Origin: Zavarzinia aquatilis
GTDB taxonomy: Bacteria > Pseudomonadota > Alphaproteobacteria > Zavarziniales > Zavarziniaceae
Length of the DNA: 64,000 nucleotides
Direction of reading: 5' to 3'
Assembly (NCBI RefSeq): GCF_003173035.1
Contig: NZ_QGLE01000013.1
Coordinates: forward strand, 52,871-116,870
Both the position numbers and the translations under genes were made by a program. The notes beneath the pieces are model-generated. The model was not told where the DNA came from and ran no database searches. It saw only the letters and a list, made by a program, of their open reading frames with translations. Below are positions 7,183 to 16,693 of the stretch, one piece after another. Within the stretch, counting starts at the first letter, position 1; each line of letters begins with the position of its first letter.

Positions 7183-10100
7183 TACCGCGAGAGTTTGTCG
7201 CGCAGGGCGAGCAGCTTGGCGAAGGGCGAATCGGGATCGACCTTGGGCGGCGGCGGCTCGGACCGGCGGGGCCGGTTCTGGTTGCCATTGTGCGGACCCT
7301 TGGGACCCTTGCCCTGCGCCTGCTGATCGCGTGGCGGACGGGGGCCTTCATGGCGCTGGCCCTCATGCCGCTGCCCCTCATGACGCTGTCCCTCATGACG
7401 GGGCGGACGCGGACCCTGGGGGCCACGCGCCGGGGCGGCGTCGGCGGCGGGCTGGCCTTCCGGCGCGGCCTGCTGCGGGCCTTGCGGCTTGGGCTTCTTC
7501 GGCTTGCGGCGGCGGTCGCGCGGGTCGGGATGTTTCTTCGGCTGGGGCGCGAACTGGCCGATCAGGCGCGGCGCCGGGGCTTCGCCGTCGGCGGCCGGCG
7601 GGGCATCGGCGGTATCGGCGCCAGCTTCCGCCACGGGCGCGTCGGGCGCGGGAGCCTCGGTCGGCGCGCCTTCGGCCTGAGGCTCGCCCTCGGCGGCGGC
7701 GACAGCCGCGACGTCGCCGTCACGGCGGGGCTTGCGATTGCGGCGACGACGGCGGCGCTTGTGCGGCTCGCCCGTGGTGGCTTCGCCTTCGATGGCCTCG
7801 ATGTCGGCGCTCTCGGTGCCTTCGGCCGGGGCGGTCGCGGCAACCGGCTCCTCGCCCTCGATGGCGGGGACGGACTGGATCGGCGCTGGCGCGGCCGGTG
7901 CCACTGCCTCCGGGGTGGGCGCCGGGGTCGCCGCAGGGCGGGCCGGGCGCTGGGGCCGGCCCTTGCGGCCGCGCACGCGGTACCGCACGGCGCCATCCTC
8001 GAGAGTCAGCTTCTCGTAGCCGAGGGCGCGCATGACCGCGACGAATTCCTCGTTCGAGCAGCCGACGAGACCGGTCAACTCGCCGGTCGGGGTGATCATG
8101 TCCTCGCCCTGCTTCTCCCGCAGGGACTGGTCCAACCGCTCCAGCATGTCGATGCGGATCGCCTTGGCGCCGCAGCGGCGGAAACCGGCGACGGACAGCC
8201 ACTGGTCCGGCGTCTGGCCGTCGAGCGGATAGGCGACATGGCCGGGCGCGGGCGGCGCGACCGAACCGCTACCGGTCGCGATCGCCAGCAGGGTCAGCTT
8301 CAGCTGGGTCGCCTCGGGCTTCAGCAGCGCGGGCAGATAGACCGTCAGCTTGCCGAACTTGACGCCAAGGCGGCGCAGTTCCGCGCGGGCGGGCTGGGTC
8401 AGGCCGTCGAGTTCATCGGCGATGTCGCGCCGGGGAATGGCGCCCAGCGCCTCGCCCAGGCGGAAGGCGAGGCCGCGCGCCTGACCGGGCAATTCCTCGG
8501 CCGTCTGCAGCTTGGTCAGGGCGCCGAGCACGGCTTCGATGCGGGCGGCGACGAAGCGCTCTACCCGGTGCAGCACGCGGTCGCGCTGGGCGCCGTCCAG
8601 CAATTCATGGGGCAGCAGATGCACGCGGGGGTGCAGCACGTCGCGGCCGGGCATCAGCCGGGCCAGCACGGCGCCATCCCACAGCACGCGGCCTTCGGGG
8701 TCGAGTTTGAAGATCTCGTCGCCGGCGGCTTCGAGTTCCTCGGTGCGGCGCGTGACCTCGGGACCGAGCGCGCGGTTGGCGGCGGCGAGCACCGCCTTGC
8801 CGTCGGCGCCTTCGGCGTCCGGATCGGGGATGAATTTCAGGCCAGACATGCGTCCCACATACTCCCCTTCGACGAGAACGTCACCTGTGGAGTCGACCGC
8901 TCCCAGCAACTCACTCTCGCCAGCCAGTCTTCTGATCAGCGCGGACGATCGTCGATCGACGAAACGCTGGGTCAGTCTTTCGTGCAGCGCGTCCGACAGG
9001 CGATCCTCGATCGAACGGGCCTGTTCCTGTAGCGCCTCCGGGCGCTCAAGCCAATCCCCTCTGTACGACACGAAGGTCCATGTCCGGATATGGGCGAGCC
9101 TGGTCGCCAGCGTGTCGATGTCACCGAGCGTATCGTCCAGCCGGCGCAACTGGTCCTCGACCCAGGGGCCCGGCAGTCGCCCCTCGGTGGCGAGGTGGCG
9201 ATAGATGCGGTGGAGCAGCCGAACATGGACATCCGCCATGGTCTTGCGGAAGTCGGGAATCTGGCAGACCTGCCACAGCAGCTCGACCCGCGCTCGGCCG
9301 GTGGCAAGCGCCGCGATCTCCTCATCCTCGGCGAGGGCGCGCAGGGAGGCCTGATCGTCGGCATCGCGCACGCGCATCAGGCCGGGCAGGGGCGGCTGGC
9401 GCTCCAGAGAGGCGAGAAGGGCGCGGGGCGACGAGAAGTCGAGTTCTGCCGAGCGCCATTGCAGCTGGCGCACCGGGTCGAAGCGGTGGTTCTCCACCCG
9501 CGCGATCATGTCCTCGTCGAAGGGCTCGATGCCGGCGGTGGTGCCGAAGGTGCCGTCGCGCATGTGGCGGCCGGCGCGGCCGGCGATCTGGGCGACCTCG
9601 GTCGGGAGCAGGGGGCGGTGGCGCTGGCCATCGAATTTCTCGAGGCTGGCGAAGGCGACATGATCGACGCCGAGGTTCAGGCCCATGCCGACGGCATCGG
9701 TCGCGACCAGGTAATCGACTTCGCCCGCCTCGAACAGGGCGACCTGCGCGTTCCGCGTGCGCGGCGACAGCGCCCCGAGGACGACGGCGGCGCCGCCGCG
9801 CTGGCGCCGGATCGCCTCGGCGAGGGCATAGACCTCATTGGCCGAAAAGGCGACGATGGCCGAGCGTCGGGGCAGCCGCGCCAGCTTGCGATAACCGGCA
9901 TGGGACAGGGTGGACAGCCGGGGGCGCGAGACGAAGGCGGCGTCGGGGATCAGGCGGCGGATCACCGGCCGCATGGTCTCGGAGCCGAGGAACAGGGTCT
10001 CGGTCAGGCCGCGTGCCCGCAGCAGCCGGTCGGTGAAGACATGGCCGCGCTCGAGATCGGTCGCCAGCTGGATTTCATCGACCGCGAGGAAGTCGTAGCT

Positions 10101-10400
10101 GCGGTCCTGCGGCATGGCCTCGACGGTGGCGACCCAATAGCGCGCGTCGCGCCCGATCACCTTTTCCTCGCCGGTTACGAGGGCGACCGCCGCCTCGCCC
10201 TTGATCTTCACCACCCGGTCGTAGACCTCGCGGGCGAGCAGGCGCAGGGGCAGGCCGATGATGCCGGTCCGGTGCGCCAGCATCCGCTCGATGGCAAAAT
10301 GGGTCTTGCCGGTGTTGGTTGGGCCGAGAACGGCGGTAACCCTGCCTTCGGCGACCACGGAGACGGTCGGGCGGGCGAAGGGGCGAAGGGGGGGAGACAT
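7182..10400 (-). CDS. SUV3-like superfamily 2 RNA helicase with long disordered C-terminal tail
   Basis: This protein of about 1,072 residues has an N-terminal SF2 helicase core. The Walker A motif is VLGPTNTGKTH, the DExH-type motif is AVDEIQLATDLERG, and the later motif VATDAVGMGLNLGVDHV with GRAGRHMRDG is typical of mitochondrial SUV3 homologues. A C-terminal SUV3-like helical part follows (ADELDGLTQPARAELRRLGV). The last ~250 residues are low complexity: Ala/Pro/Glu-rich, then basic (HKRRRRRRNRKPRRDGD) and with four tandem HEGQR-like pentapeptides. Such tails often bind RNA or RNase partners. I prefer ATG 10400 over 10478 because the core follows within 20 residues. It is co-translated with the S4 protein. 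Confidence 0.92.
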   Translation of the reverse strand: MSPPLRPFARPTVSVVAEGRVTAVLGPTNTGKTHFAIERMLAHRTGIIGLPLRLLAREVYDRVVKIKGEAAVALVTGEEKVIGRDARYWVATVEAMPQDRSYDFLAVDEIQLATDLERGHVFTDRLLRARGLTETLFLGSETMRPVIRRLIPDAAFVSRPRLSTLSHAGYRKLARLPRRSAIVAFSANEVYALAEAIRRQRGGAAVVLGALSPRTRNAQVALFEAGEVDYLVATDAVGMGLNLGVDHVAFASLEKFDGQRHRPLLPTEVAQIAGRAGRHMRDGTFGTTAGIEPFDEDMIARVENHRFDPVRQLQWRSAELDFSSPRALLASLERQPPLPGLMRVRDADDQASLRALAEDEEIAALATGRARVELLWQVCQIPDFRKTMADVHVRLLHRIYRHLATEGRLPGPWVEDQLRRLDDTLGDIDTLATRLAHIRTWTFVSYRGDWLERPEALQEQARSIEDRLSDALHERLTQRFVDRRSSALIRRLAGESELLGAVDSTGDVLVEGEYVGRMSGLKFIPDPDAEGADGKAVLAAANRALGPEVTRRTEELEAAGDEIFKLDPEGRVLWDGAVLARLMPGRDVLHPRVHLLPHELLDGAQRDRVLHRVERFVAARIEAVLGALTKLQTAEELPGQARGLAFRLGEALGAIPRRDIADELDGLTQPARAELRRLGVKFGKLTVYLPALLKPEATQLKLTLLAIATGSGSVAPPAPGHVAYPLDGQTPDQWLSVAGFRRCGAKAIRIDMLERLDQSLREKQGEDMITPTGELTGLVGCSNEEFVAVMRALGYEKLTLEDGAVRYRVRGRKGRPQRPARPAATPAPTPEAVAPAAPAPIQSVPAIEGEEPVAATAPAEGTESADIEAIEGEATTGEPHKRRRRRRNRKPRRDGDVAAVAAAEGEPQAEGAPTEAPAPDAPVAEAGADTADAPPAADGEAPAPRLIGQFAPQPKKHPDPRDRRRKPKKPKPQGPQQAAPEGQPAADAAPARGPQGPRPPRHEGQRHEGQRHEGQRHEGPRPPRDQQAQGKGPKGPHNGNQNRPRRSEPPPPKVDPDSPFAKLLALRDKLSR

Positions 10401-10573
10401 GACCGCCAGAACATCGGATGCGCGGGGATAAATCTCAAGCCCCTCGTTGTCGCCGCGTGCTCGACTTGCAGCCGGCATCCGCCGCCAGCCGGGCCGGCGC
10501 CGACGTTCATGCCGATCTTCATTCCGGCGAAGTAAGCGCTCGGTCCGGGCAGCGTCGGCGCGGCCCGGACATC

Positions 10574-11062
10574 TCAGCCATAGGGGGCGTAGAGCTTGTG
10601 GTCGTCGCGGGTGAAGACCTCACCGAGTGGGGACGCCAGCACGAGCCAGAAGACATAGCCGCCGCCAAGGCCCAGCGCGAAGGCGGTGACGACCAGCGCG
10701 GCATCGGGGTCAAGGCCGGTCCAGCCAAGGGCCAGGTCGACGATGGCCGGGGGGTGGCCGCCCAGGGTCCGGCCCCGGCTGGCACTGGCCAGAAAGGCGA
10801 GCAGTGGCAGCAGCGCGGCGACAACGCCGCCAAGGGTCGCGACCAAGGGCGCCCGGGCCGCGAGGTGTCGACGCAGGGCAAGATAAAGCGGCAGGCCGAA
10901 GATCAGGCTGGGCAGATAGCCGCTGGCCACCGCAATCATCATGAAATCCCCGACGCGATCGGTTGTCGTCGGCTCTGTGAGAGCGACCAGCATCGCCGGC
11001 GGCAGGGGGGCGAGCAGAAAGGCCGCGGCGGCCCGTTTCGAACTCGGAGGGGGAATGGCCAT
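10574..11062 (-). CDS. Hypothetical four-helix membrane protein
   Basis: The 162-residue protein was not recognised as a named family. It has about four hydrophobic segments: AAAAFLLAPLPPAMLVAL, MMIAVASGYLPSLIFGLPLYL, LVATLGGVVAALLPLLAFLA and ALVVTAFALGLGGGYVFWLVL. This spacing is reminiscent of small inner-membrane proteins of unknown function. No clear ribosome-binding site precedes the ATG at 11062. Immediately upstream is a strikingly A/T-rich inverted repeat (11071-11104), likely its control region. It is transcribed like lpxR, which ends 130 bp upstream. Confidence 0.6.
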   Translation of the reverse strand: MAIPPPSSKRAAAAFLLAPLPPAMLVALTEPTTTDRVGDFMMIAVASGYLPSLIFGLPLYLALRRHLAARAPLVATLGGVVAALLPLLAFLASASRGRTLGGHPPAIVDLALGWTGLDPDAALVVTAFALGLGGGYVFWLVLASPLGEVFTRDDHKLYAPYG

Positions 11063-11070
11063 GGCGGTAT

Positions 11071-11104
11071 AACCATTATGAATCCATTAACATCCATAAT
11101 GGTT
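11071..11104. promoter_or_regulatory. A/T-rich 10-bp inverted repeat upstream of the membrane-protein gene
   Basis: AACCATTATG (11071-11080) and CATAATGGTT (11095-11104) are perfect inverted repeats separated by 14 bp. They lie nine bases upstream of the 11062 start codon and are flanked by TTTTAATTTTGTTTT on the plus strand. Position suggests an operator or promoter element. On the plus strand it resembles a terminator hairpin with a T tract, but no plus-strand gene ends here. Confidence 0.5.
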
Positions 11105-11191
11105 TTTTAATTTTGTTTTGGCCATCCCGAATGCGACGGGCCCGAATCGCGCGATGGTTGTCGCCTCTGTCCGAAGCGTCCGGACGGTCGC

Positions 11192-12199
11192 TCAGAAACT
11201 CCAGCTGACGCTGGCGGCGCCAAAGCGCGACAAGCCGTCCTGGCCTTCGAACTCCTCGCTGCGGATCACATAGGAATAGGTGATCCGGGTCGAGCCAAAG
11301 AAGATCGAGGTGCCGAGCTGGGCATCGCCGACGATGGTGCGCTTGTCGACATGGCGGCTGTCCTTGAAGGTATTGCCGTCGAGGAAGATGTCGCGCAGCA
11401 CCACGCGGCCCTCGATGCCGCCGAAGACATACCAGCCGAAACCGTTTCGCTTGTCGTAGAAGGCCGAGCCGGCGAGGGCGGGGCGGATGCGCGGCGCGCC
11501 GAAATCTGAATCAATGTTCTGGCCGAGCCGCAGCATGAGGCCGCCCGCGACATAGGTCGCGACATTGCCCAGCGACAGGGTGGCGCTGGGTGTCACGTCG
11601 ACGCGAAGCCCGGTGCGGGGGCCGGTCAGCTCGATCGCCCGCCATTTGCGGTCGAAGATCAGGTTGGCGCCGAATTCGTCCTTGATCTGATCGTCCCAGC
11701 CTTCGGCATGGCCATCGCCGATCAGGTCATGGAAATTGTTCTGGACCTCCTCGCCCAGCGCCGAGGGGCCGACGGTGCCGAGCTGAAGCTCGACCGTGTT
11801 CAGCACCTCGTCGTCATAGGAGACGAGGGAGAGGGCGCCGAACAGCCAGGCGGCATAGGGCCGGTCCTTCGGATCGGGTGTCCGGGTTTCCGTGTCCTCG
11901 GGCGTGTAGATCGTGTGGCCGAGGGCAAGGCCCCAGCGCAATTGCGAGTCCGGGCCAAGGAAGAAGCCGACGAGGTCCGCCGCCTCTTCCATCGCCGAAG
12001 GCGGGCGGGAGGGCGACAGCCAAGAGAATTGCACGCCGTTGCTGTAGTAGCGGTCGGTGGCGGCGAAGGCGTCGTTTTCCCACTGGAAGGTGAAGGTGCC
12101 ATTGGGGTCGGATGCGGTCTCGGGCGCGGAATCCGCCGCCTGCACGGCGGCGTTCCACAGCAGGCCGGCGGCAAGGACCGGCAGGAGGATCGGGCGCAT
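11192..12199 (-). CDS. LpxR-family (DUF2219) lipid A deacylase-like outer-membrane protein
   Basis: The 335-residue protein has a Sec signal peptide ([21 protein letters not shown]) and a beta-barrel-like body with many alternating hydrophobic strands, ending in a C-terminal aromatic ([10 protein letters not shown]). The N-terminal motif [20 protein letters not shown] carries the Asn/Asp pair that in Salmonella LpxR helps bind calcium at the active site, and [11 protein letters not shown] is another family signature. LpxR removes the 3'-acyloxyacyl group from lipid A in the outer membrane. A GAGG ribosome-binding site precedes ATG 12199. The substrate in this organism is inferred from the family only. 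Confidence 0.88.
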   Translation of the reverse strand: MRPILLPVLAAGLLWNAAVQAADSAPETASDPNGTFTFQWENDAFAATDRYYSNGVQFSWLSPSRPPSAMEEAADLVGFFLGPDSQLRWGLALGHTIYTPEDTETRTPDPKDRPYAAWLFGALSLVSYDDEVLNTVELQLGTVGPSALGEEVQNNFHDLIGDGHAEGWDDQIKDEFGANLIFDRKWRAIELTGPRTGLRVDVTPSATLSLGNVATYVAGGLMLRLGQNIDSDFGAPRIRPALAGSAFYDKRNGFGWYVFGGIEGRVVLRDIFLDGNTFKDSRHVDKRTIVGDAQLGTSIFFGSTRITYSYVIRSEEFEGQDGLSRFGAASVSWSF

Positions 12200-12348
12200 G
12201 TGGACCTCGGAAACTGAAAACGGCAGCTATTCGATTCGACGAAAGCATGACGCAACCGCCTGTTGCCTGCAAACCCCCGTGCCGCACGTTGACTTCTTCG
12301 GTCGGAAGACCCTATTACGACGAAGGAATTGTAAGGGGATGGCGGGCA

Positions 12349-14499
12349 ATGGCCGATTTTCCGAAGCGCAGCCTTGAAGACTGGCAGGCACTGGTATCGA
12401 AGGAACTCGGCGGCGCGCCGGCGGAGAGCCTGACGTGGAACACGCCGGAAGGCATCGCCGTGAAGCCGCTCTATACCGCGGCCGACGTCGAAGGGCTGGA
12501 AACCGCCGACACGCTGCCCGGCTTCGCCCCCTTCACCCGCGGCGTGCGCGCCTCGATGTATTCCAACCGGCCCTGGACCATCCGCCAGTACGCCGGCTTC
12601 TCGACCGCCGAGGCGTCCAACGCCTTCTATCGCAAGAATCTGGCCGCCGGGCAGATGGGCCTCTCCATCGCCTTCGACCTCGCGACGCATCGCGGCTATG
12701 ACAGCGATCATCCGCGCGTCACCGGCGACGTCGGCAAGGCGGGCGTCGCCATCGACAGCGTCGAGGACATGAAGATCCTGTTCGACGGCATCCCGCTCGA
12801 CAAGATGTCGGTCTCGATGACCATGAACGGTGCCGTTCTGCCCTGCCTCGCCAATTACATCATCGCGGCGGAAGAGCAGGGCGTCTCGCAGGACAAGCTC
12901 TCGGGCACGATCCAGAACGACATCCTGAAGGAGTTCATGGTCCGCAACACCTATATCTATCCGCCCGAGCCTTCGATGCGGATCATCGCGGACATCATCG
13001 CCTATACCTCGGCCAACATGCCGAAGTTCAATTCGATCTCGATCTCCGGCTACCACATGCAGGAAGCCGGCGCCAACCAGGTGCAGGAACTGGCCTATAC
13101 CCTGGCCGACGGTCTCGAATATGTCCGCGCCGCCCTGTCCAAGGGCCTCGACGTCGACGCCTTCGCCGGCCGCCTGTCGTTCTTCTTCGCCATCGGCATG
13201 AACTTCTTCATGGAAGTCGCCAAGCTGCGCGCCGCCCGCTTCCTCTGGGCCGAACTGATGGCCCAGTTCAAGCCGAAGAAGGCGTCCAGCCTGATGCTGC
13301 GCACGCACTGCCAGACCTCGGGTGTGTCGCTGACCGAGCAGGACCCCTACAACAACGTCGTCCGCACGGCCTATGAGGCGATGGCGGCGATCTTCGGCGG
13401 CACCCAGTCGCTGCACACCAATTCGCTCGACGAGGCGATCGCCCTGCCGACCGAATTCTCGGCCCGCATCGCCCGCAACACCCAGCTCATCCTCGCGGAA
13501 GAGACGGGCGTTACCCATGTCGTCGATCCGCTCGGCGGCTCCTACTATGTCGAGAAGCTGACCGCCGACCTCGTCGCCGAGGCGCGCAAGCTGATCGCCG
13601 AAGTGGAAGAGATGGGCGGCATGACCAAGGCGGTCGAAAGCGGCCTGCCCAAGCTGCGCATCGAGGAATCGGCGGCGCGCCGTCAGGCCGCCATCGACCG
13701 GGGCGAGGAAGTCATCGTCGGCGTGAACAAGTACCGCCTGAAGGAAGAGGCGCCGGTGGACATCCTCGACGTCGACAATGTCGCCGTCCGCGAGTCCCAG
13801 GTCGCCCGCCTGAAGTCGATCCGCGCCAGCCGCGACGAGGCGGCGGTGCAGGCCGCGCTGAACGCCCTGACCGAAGGCGCCAAGAGCACCGAGGCCAACC
13901 TGCTCGACCTCGCCGTGAAGGCGGCCCGCGTCCGCGCCACGGTGGGCGAGATTTCCGATGCGCTGGAAAAGGTCTTCACCCGCCACAAGGCGGTGATCCG
14001 CTCGATCTCCGGCGTTTACGGCGCCGCCTATGAGGGTGACGAAGGCTTCGACCGCATCCGCAACGAAGTCGCCGCCTTTGCCCGCGAGGAAGGCCGCCGT
14101 CCGCGCATGCTGGTCGCCAAGATGGGGCAGGACGGCCACGACCGTGGCGCCAAGGTGATCGCCACCGCCTTCGCCGATATCGGTTTCGACGTCGACGTCG
14201 GCTCGCTGTTCCAGACCCCGGCCGAAGTCGCCCGTGACGCGGTCGAGAACGACGTCCATGTCGTCGGCGTCTCGTCCCAGGCCGCCGGCCACAAGACCCT
14301 GGTGCCCGAGCTGATCGCCGAACTGAAGAAGGCCGGCGCCGAGGACGTGCTGGTGGTGTGCGGCGGCGTCATCCCGGCGCAGGACTACGATTTCCTCTAC
14401 AAGGCGGGCGTCGCGGCTATCTATGGCCCCGGCACCAACATCCCGGCAGCCGCGGCCGAGATCATGTCGATCATCGCCAAGCGTCGTCAGGCGGCGTAA
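12349..14499 (+). CDS. scpA: Methylmalonyl-CoA mutase, large single-chain subunit
   Basis: The 716-residue protein matches the length of E. coli Sbm/ScpA and of mutase alpha chains. The N-terminal catalytic barrel contains [20 protein letters not shown] and [10 protein letters not shown], the substrate-binding region. The C-terminal cobalamin domain has DGHDRG (about residues 595-600), with His as the lower cobalt ligand, then [14 protein letters not shown] and VCGGVIP. It interconverts (R)-methylmalonyl-CoA and succinyl-CoA using adenosylcobalamin. ATG 12349 is chosen for AAGGGGA nine bases upstream. The chaperone gene meaB lies about 1.1 kb downstream, and cobalamin genes cobS and cobT are in the window. 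It supports propionyl-CoA and ethylmalonyl-CoA metabolism. Confidence 0.97.
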   Translation: MADFPKRSLEDWQALVSKELGGAPAESLTWNTPEGIAVKPLYTAADVEGLETADTLPGFAPFTRGVRASMYSNRPWTIRQYAGFSTAEASNAFYRKNLAAGQMGLSIAFDLATHRGYDSDHPRVTGDVGKAGVAIDSVEDMKILFDGIPLDKMSVSMTMNGAVLPCLANYIIAAEEQGVSQDKLSGTIQNDILKEFMVRNTYIYPPEPSMRIIADIIAYTSANMPKFNSISISGYHMQEAGANQVQELAYTLADGLEYVRAALSKGLDVDAFAGRLSFFFAIGMNFFMEVAKLRAARFLWAELMAQFKPKKASSLMLRTHCQTSGVSLTEQDPYNNVVRTAYEAMAAIFGGTQSLHTNSLDEAIALPTEFSARIARNTQLILAEETGVTHVVDPLGGSYYVEKLTADLVAEARKLIAEVEEMGGMTKAVESGLPKLRIEESAARRQAAIDRGEEVIVGVNKYRLKEEAPVDILDVDNVAVRESQVARLKSIRASRDEAAVQAALNALTEGAKSTEANLLDLAVKAARVRATVGEISDALEKVFTRHKAVIRSISGVYGAAYEGDEGFDRIRNEVAAFAREEGRRPRMLVAKMGQDGHDRGAKVIATAFADIGFDVDVGSLFQTPAEVARDAVENDVHVVGVSSQAAGHKTLVPELIAELKKAGAEDVLVVCGGVIPAQDYDFLYKAGVAAIYGPGTNIPAAAAEIMSIIAKRRQAA

Positions 14500-14511
14500 G
14501 CCGCCGGCCAG

Positions 14512-14596
14512 CTCGTCATGCCGGCGAAGGCCGGCATCTCGGGCCGGCAAGGGCGCCCATGCCGTTGAAAGGCCCCGGTCTGCGCCGGGGCGACGA
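14512..14596. repeat. Extragenic palindromic (REP-like) element, copy 1
   Basis: About 85 bp between the convergent stops of scpA and the DUF3108 gene. It contains GCCGGC-GAAG-GCCGGC and, 40 bp on, a CCCCGG/CCGGGG hairpin, bounded by CTCGTC and GACGA. The same arrangement occurs at 49002-49087, also between convergent genes. It can form hairpins on both transcripts and may act as a terminator or mRNA end stabiliser. Confidence 0.75.
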
Positions 14597-14610
14597 CGTC
14601 AATCGGATCG

Positions 14611-15486
14611 TCAGCCGCCCATGCCCTTCATGTCCGGCGGGGGCAGCAGGGCGGCGGCGTCGCTCAAGGGCTCACCCTTGGCGAGGGCGCGGCGGATCAG
14701 CTGCGCGACCGTGACGCCATATTCCGTCTTCACCTGAACCTTGACCGGGATTGCCCGGGGCAGATCGGGGAAGCGCACGAACCAGATGTGCACTTCGTTC
14801 GGATAGTTCCTGGCGTCAGAGCGCTCCCATTGGGGATCGAAGCCCTTGATGCGCTTGTAGCGGATCAGGCAGTGGGTCGCCTCGCCCTCGTAGAAGTCGC
14901 CATTGCCGCCGTCGATATGATCCGTCCCCTTGTTCTCGAAGGCGACGTCATAGCGCCGCCTGCCGTCGAAAATCTTGAACGAACGCTGGCAGATCCGGTC
15001 CTCGGGGCCGCTTTCCGCGGCGAGCAGGGCGGCGGTCGCGGGATCGGTCGCGCCCAGCAGGAATTCGGGCTCGACCGGGCGGCGGCCATCTTCCGCGTTG
15101 GGTGGCACGGCGAAGATGTCGCTCGGCCCGTTGGCGTTGAAATAGACATCGACCGAGCGGCGCTTGCCGACCCTTCCGTCGTAGCGGACCTGGAACAGGC
15201 TGGGACGGGCGCCGTCCTCGGCCTTGGCATCGAGACGGCCGTCCACCCGGGTCAGCATCCGGGCCTTGAACAGGCTCTCCCACAGGCCGACGGTGCGGGT
15301 GAGATTGTCCATCCGGTAGCGGCCGCCTTCATCGACCGTCGTCTGCGCGTCGATCTCGACGATGGGCAGGCCGCCGAGGAAGACGCGGTAAGTCAGGTCG
15401 ACCCGGTCCGGCCCCGCGCCCAAGGCGGCGGCGGGCAGGGCGCTGGCGAGGGCGAGGGCGGCGGCGAGACGGCGGACGATACGCAT
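14611..15486 (-). CDS. DUF3108-domain secreted protein
   Basis: The 291-residue protein starts with a Sec signal peptide (MRIVRRLAAALALASALPAA) and then reads DRVDLTYRVFLGGLPIVEID, the opening of DUF3108 proteins (YRVYLGGLPIG-type). Further conserved parts are KRRSVDVYFN, DGRRRYDVAF and CLIRYKRIKGF. The family forms beta-rich periplasmic proteins of unknown function. I chose ATG 15486, preceded by GGAGGAAT, over a longer frame to 15612. It lies between the mutase gene and meaB on the opposite strand, so it is probably not functionally tied to them. Confidence 0.85.
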   Translation of the reverse strand: MRIVRRLAAALALASALPAAALGAGPDRVDLTYRVFLGGLPIVEIDAQTTVDEGGRYRMDNLTRTVGLWESLFKARMLTRVDGRLDAKAEDGARPSLFQVRYDGRVGKRRSVDVYFNANGPSDIFAVPPNAEDGRRPVEPEFLLGATDPATAALLAAESGPEDRICQRSFKIFDGRRRYDVAFENKGTDHIDGGNGDFYEGEATHCLIRYKRIKGFDPQWERSDARNYPNEVHIWFVRFPDLPRAIPVKVQVKTEYGVTVAQLIRRALAKGEPLSDAAALLPPPDMKGMGG

Positions 15487-15575
15487 GGGCCATTCCTCCG
15501 GTTTCGGGCTGACGGGACGAATTCCGATGTCGCGGGGGCTTGGCCTGACCGCCTCTCCCCTGATAAATCCAGCGG

Positions 15576-16610
15576 ATGATGACAGGTTCCGTTTCCGCCG
15601 GCGAGCCGGCACCCATGACCGGCGCGACGCAGGCGCTCGCCACCGGCATCCTGGCCGGCGAGCGGCGCGCCCTCGCGCGGGCGATCACCCTCGTCGAATC
15701 GACGCGGCACGATCACCGCATCCAGGCCTCCCGCCTGATCGAACATCTGCTGCCCAGCACGGGCCGGGCGATCCGCATCGGTTTCTCCGGGCCCCCGGGC
15801 GTCGGCAAATCCACCTTCATCGAGGCCTTTGGCACCTGGCTGACGCGGAGCGGGCAGAAGGTCGCCGTGCTCGCCGTCGATCCGTCGTCCAGCCGCTCCG
15901 GCGGCTCGATCCTCGGCGACAAGACGCGCATGGAAACCCTCTCGCGCGAGCCGAATGCCTTCATCCGGCCCAGCCCCTCGGGCTGTACGCTGGGCGGCGT
16001 CGCGCGGCGCACGCGCGAAGCCATGCTGCTGACCGAGGCCGCCGGGTTCGATGTCGTCTTCATCGAGACGGTGGGCGTCGGCCAGTCGGAAACCGCGGTC
16101 GCCGACATGGTCGACCTCTTCGTCCTGCTGGCCTCGCCCGCGGGCGGCGACGATCTTCAGGGCATCAAGCGCGGCATCATGGAACTGGCCGACCTGCTGA
16201 TCGTCACCAAGGCGGACGGCGACCTCGCCCATGCGGCCCAGCGCGCGGCATCCGAACTGCGCTCGGCGCTCCACCTGATGCGGCCCAAGGTGCCGTGCTG
16301 GCGGCCCAAGGTGCTGACCGTTTCCTCGGTCTCGGCGACCGGCATGGACACGGTCTGGGCCACCATCGGCGAATTCCGTCAGGCGATGGAAACAGCGGGC
16401 GAGCTCGCCAGGCTGCGCGCCGAACAGGCCCGCGCCGCGCTCTGGCGCGAGATCGAGGATGGGCTGATCACCGCCCTCAAGGACCACCCTGTGGTCGCCG
16501 CGCAGGCCCCGGCGCTGGAGGGCGCCGTCGTCGCCCGCGAGACCACCCCGACCCTCGCCGCCGAGCGCCTGCTGACCGCCTTCCTCGGCCGGCCGGTCTG
16601 GCCGGATTGA
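15576..16610 (+). CDS. meaB: Methylmalonyl-CoA mutase-associated GTPase MeaB
   Basis: The 344-residue G3E-type GTPase has Walker [11 protein letters not shown] at residues 71-80, [20 protein letters not shown], the Walker B-like [13 protein letters not shown], and the base-recognition motif TKADGD. MeaB (formerly ArgK) gates adenosylcobalamin loading onto methylmalonyl-CoA mutase and protects it from inactivation. It lies close to scpA, as usual, separated only by the opposite-strand DUF3108 gene. ATG 15576 and ATG 15579 are adjacent; 15615 is also possible. Its 3' end runs into a 17-bp tandem duplication that includes the stop codon. Confidence 0.96.
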   Translation: MMTGSVSAGEPAPMTGATQALATGILAGERRALARAITLVESTRHDHRIQASRLIEHLLPSTGRAIRIGFSGPPGVGKSTFIEAFGTWLTRSGQKVAVLAVDPSSSRSGGSILGDKTRMETLSREPNAFIRPSPSGCTLGGVARRTREAMLLTEAAGFDVVFIETVGVGQSETAVADMVDLFVLLASPAGGDDLQGIKRGIMELADLLIVTKADGDLAHAAQRAASELRSALHLMRPKVPCWRPKVLTVSSVSATGMDTVWATIGEFRQAMETAGELARLRAEQARAALWREIEDGLITALKDHPVVAAQAPALEGAVVARETTPTLAAERLLTAFLGRPVWPD

Positions 16611-16645
16611 AGGTCTGGCCCGATTGAGGGGGTGGCCCAATTGAA
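16595..16645 (+). repeat. 17-bp triplicate at the meaB stop codon
   Basis: Three head-to-tail copies of a 17-bp unit like GGTCTGGCCGGATTGAA start at 16595, 16612 and 16629. The first holds the meaB stop codon. The unit is not a multiple of three, so each copy presents its TGA in a different frame. Probably a slippage duplication. Confidence 0.7.
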
Positions 16646-16661
16646 GGTGGGCCGGGCCGGC

Positions 16662-16680
16662 GCTATCATAAACTGATAGC
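16662..16680 (+). promoter_or_regulatory. Palindromic operator of the parDE module
   Basis: GCTATCA (16662-16668) and TGATAGC (16674-16680) form a perfect 7-bp inverted repeat around TAAAC, directly before the AGGAGG ribosome-binding site of the antitoxin gene. This is the expected site for ParD-type ribbon-helix-helix autorepression. Confidence 0.7.
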
Positions 16681-16693
16681 AGGAGGTCCGGTC

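Noticed and set aside
11800..14550. 916-codon minus-strand open frame opposite scpA
   Set aside because: Shadow of methylmalonyl-CoA mutase codon bias.
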